Source: Trichormus variabilis 0441 (GTDB taxonomy: Bacteria; Cyanobacteriota; Cyanobacteriia; Cyanobacteriales; Nostocaceae). Taken from it: a DNA stretch of 64,000 nucleotides. Under the pieces are notes generated by a model. That model was not told where the DNA came from, did not search any database, and saw only the letters and a list, made by a program, of their open reading frames with translations. The position numbers were made by a program, and so were the translations under genes. Location: the NCBI RefSeq assembly GCF_009856605.1, contig NZ_CP047242.1:4904001-4968000 (forward strand). Reading direction: 5' to 3'. Positions 63,411-64,000 of this stretch are shown here, piece after piece. Within the stretch, counting starts at the first letter, position 1, and each line of letters begins with the position of its first letter.

Positions 63411-63718
63411 CGAGTTGATATTTTTAAAATAAAGGGTAAATTTAAACTTTATTGTGTAGTGTGTGCGAGTTTTTATCTGATATTTTGTCTTAGTGAGATT
63501 TTTCTAGGCAGGGAAGATGCAAGGGTTTGGAAAAGGTTGTAATAGCAATTCTCTATGCAGTTGCACCGAATAAATGATGTAGAGACGTTGCGTGCAACGT
63601 CTCTACAGTACAGAATAAAGTGCATCTATGGCTACGCCAGGCAAGCTACATCAAGAAACGGCACTACACCCAGTCTCAATAGACAAACTGGGTACGTAAG
63701 TCCTACCTTATTCAATGT
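63411..63718. other. Intergenic region with MITE-like element B
   Basis: The 308-base gap between the EVE-domain gene and ispH is largely filled by element B copy 3 (63541-63668). The rest is AT-rich without a visible gene or terminator. Confidence 0.4.
63541..63668. repeat. MITE-like element B, copy 3
   Basis: Inverted relative to copy 1 (36963-37089) and nearly identical across about 125 bases, including TAGAGACGTTGCGTGCAACG and GGCTACGCCAGGCAAGCTAC. It lies directly downstream of ispH. Confidence 0.8.
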
Positions 63719-64000
63719 CTAAACTACTGCTGTTGTTGCTTTCAAAGCAAAAATTTTCTCAATCACATCTTCCACTACTTTATCTGGTGTAGAAGCTCCA
63801 GAAGTAACACCCACAACAATTTTTCCTGCTGGTAACCAGTTTTCTGTTGTTACTAATTCTCCATTTAATTGCCGATGTTCGATGGAATTTACCGATTTAA
63901 TTCGCTCCACAACATCAATGTGATAAGAAGGCAGTCCACGTTCTTGAGATATTTGTTGCAATTGGGTGGTATTAGATGAATTAAAACCGCCAATGACAAT
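63719..64000 (-). CDS. ispH: 4-hydroxy-3-methylbut-2-enyl diphosphate reductase, C-terminal part
   Basis: The last 94 codons are in the window; the 5' part lies beyond the right edge. [17 protein letters not shown] is the conserved IspH/LytB segment that binds diphosphate and faces the iron-sulfur centre, and [19 protein letters not shown] near the end carries the third conserved region (SGASTP). IspH makes IPP and DMAPP in the final step of the MEP isoprenoid pathway. The C-terminus ([12 protein letters not shown]) is complete. Confidence 0.93.
   Translation of the reverse strand: MVIGGFNSSNTTQLQQISQERGLPSYHIDVVERIKSVNSIEHRQLNGELVTTENWLPAGKIVVGVTSGASTPDKVVEDVIEKIFALKATTAVV

Overview
The window is chromosomal DNA from a filamentous heterocyst-type cyanobacterium of the Nostoc/Anabaena group. 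Evidence: a complete phycoerythrocyanin (pec) operon followed by a phycocyanin (cpc) operon with four tandem cpcG linkers; many GCGATCGC (HIP1) palindromes; long arrays of degenerate short tandem repeats of the GACTATT/GACAACT type between genes; the der-ecfT-pipX-pipY-sepF-proC gene order; and cyanobacterial markers such as an Hlip, an ssl1498-type protein and the cyanoexosortase B system.

Layout. 1-6.1 kb (minus): the 5' part of a giant STAND-type NTPase with a C-terminal WD40 propeller, overlapped by an upstream P-loop ATPase gene. 6.3-8.3 kb: an atypical SDR protein, an SRPBCC protein and a small membrane protein. 8.5-17.9 kb (plus): GTPase Der, an EcfT-like membrane protein, PipX/PipY (PII/NtcA nitrogen signalling and PLP homeostasis), the division protein SepF, ProC, a Ski2-like RNA helicase and an unknown exported protein. 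18.2-29.1 kb: an exopolysaccharide locus (HpsE-like glycosyltransferase, pyruvyl transferase, Wzc-like and Wza-like proteins, cyanoexosortase B with its partner, a DegT-type aminotransferase), with plsY and a small conserved gene in between. 29.3-40.0 kb: tRNA-Val, tRNA-His and housekeeping genes (DUF2227-like protein, mazG, thioredoxin-like protein, hlip, thyX, sugar kinase, sirohydrochlorin chelatase with cobA, a PatA-like response regulator, an RluD-type pseudouridine synthase).

40.7-52.3 kb (plus) is the light-harvesting rod locus pecBACEF-cpcBACDEF-cpcG1G2G3G4. It encodes biliprotein subunits, rod and rod-core linkers, and two lyase pairs: PecE/PecF, which attach and isomerise the bilin on PecA, and CpcE/CpcF, which attach it on CpcA. 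Strong hairpins lie after pecA, after pecC and after cpcA, at the steps where expression should drop from abundant subunits to linkers and enzymes. CpcG3 ends in a hydrophobic helix, the mark of a CpcL-type linker for membrane-bound rods.

52.5-64 kb holds a methyltransferase, an HD phosphohydrolase, bifunctional proline dehydrogenase/P5C dehydrogenase (the catabolic counterpart of ProC), a GNAT protein, a GAF-PAS histidine kinase with a decayed N-terminal PAS domain, a cobalamin-binding-type protein, an emfourin-like inhibitor beside a protealysin-like M4 peptidase, an EVE-domain protein and the 3' part of ispH.

Two families of dispersed MITE-like repeats (three copies each) and the short tandem repeats have shaped local genes. 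One repeat copy encodes the C-terminus of the HD protein, short repeats supply start codons, and repeat-like segments sit in frame inside the STAND gene and the proline oxidase gene. The least explained items are the STAND/ATPase pair, a possible structured RNA before pipX, the leader ORF before cpcB and the emfourin/protease pair.
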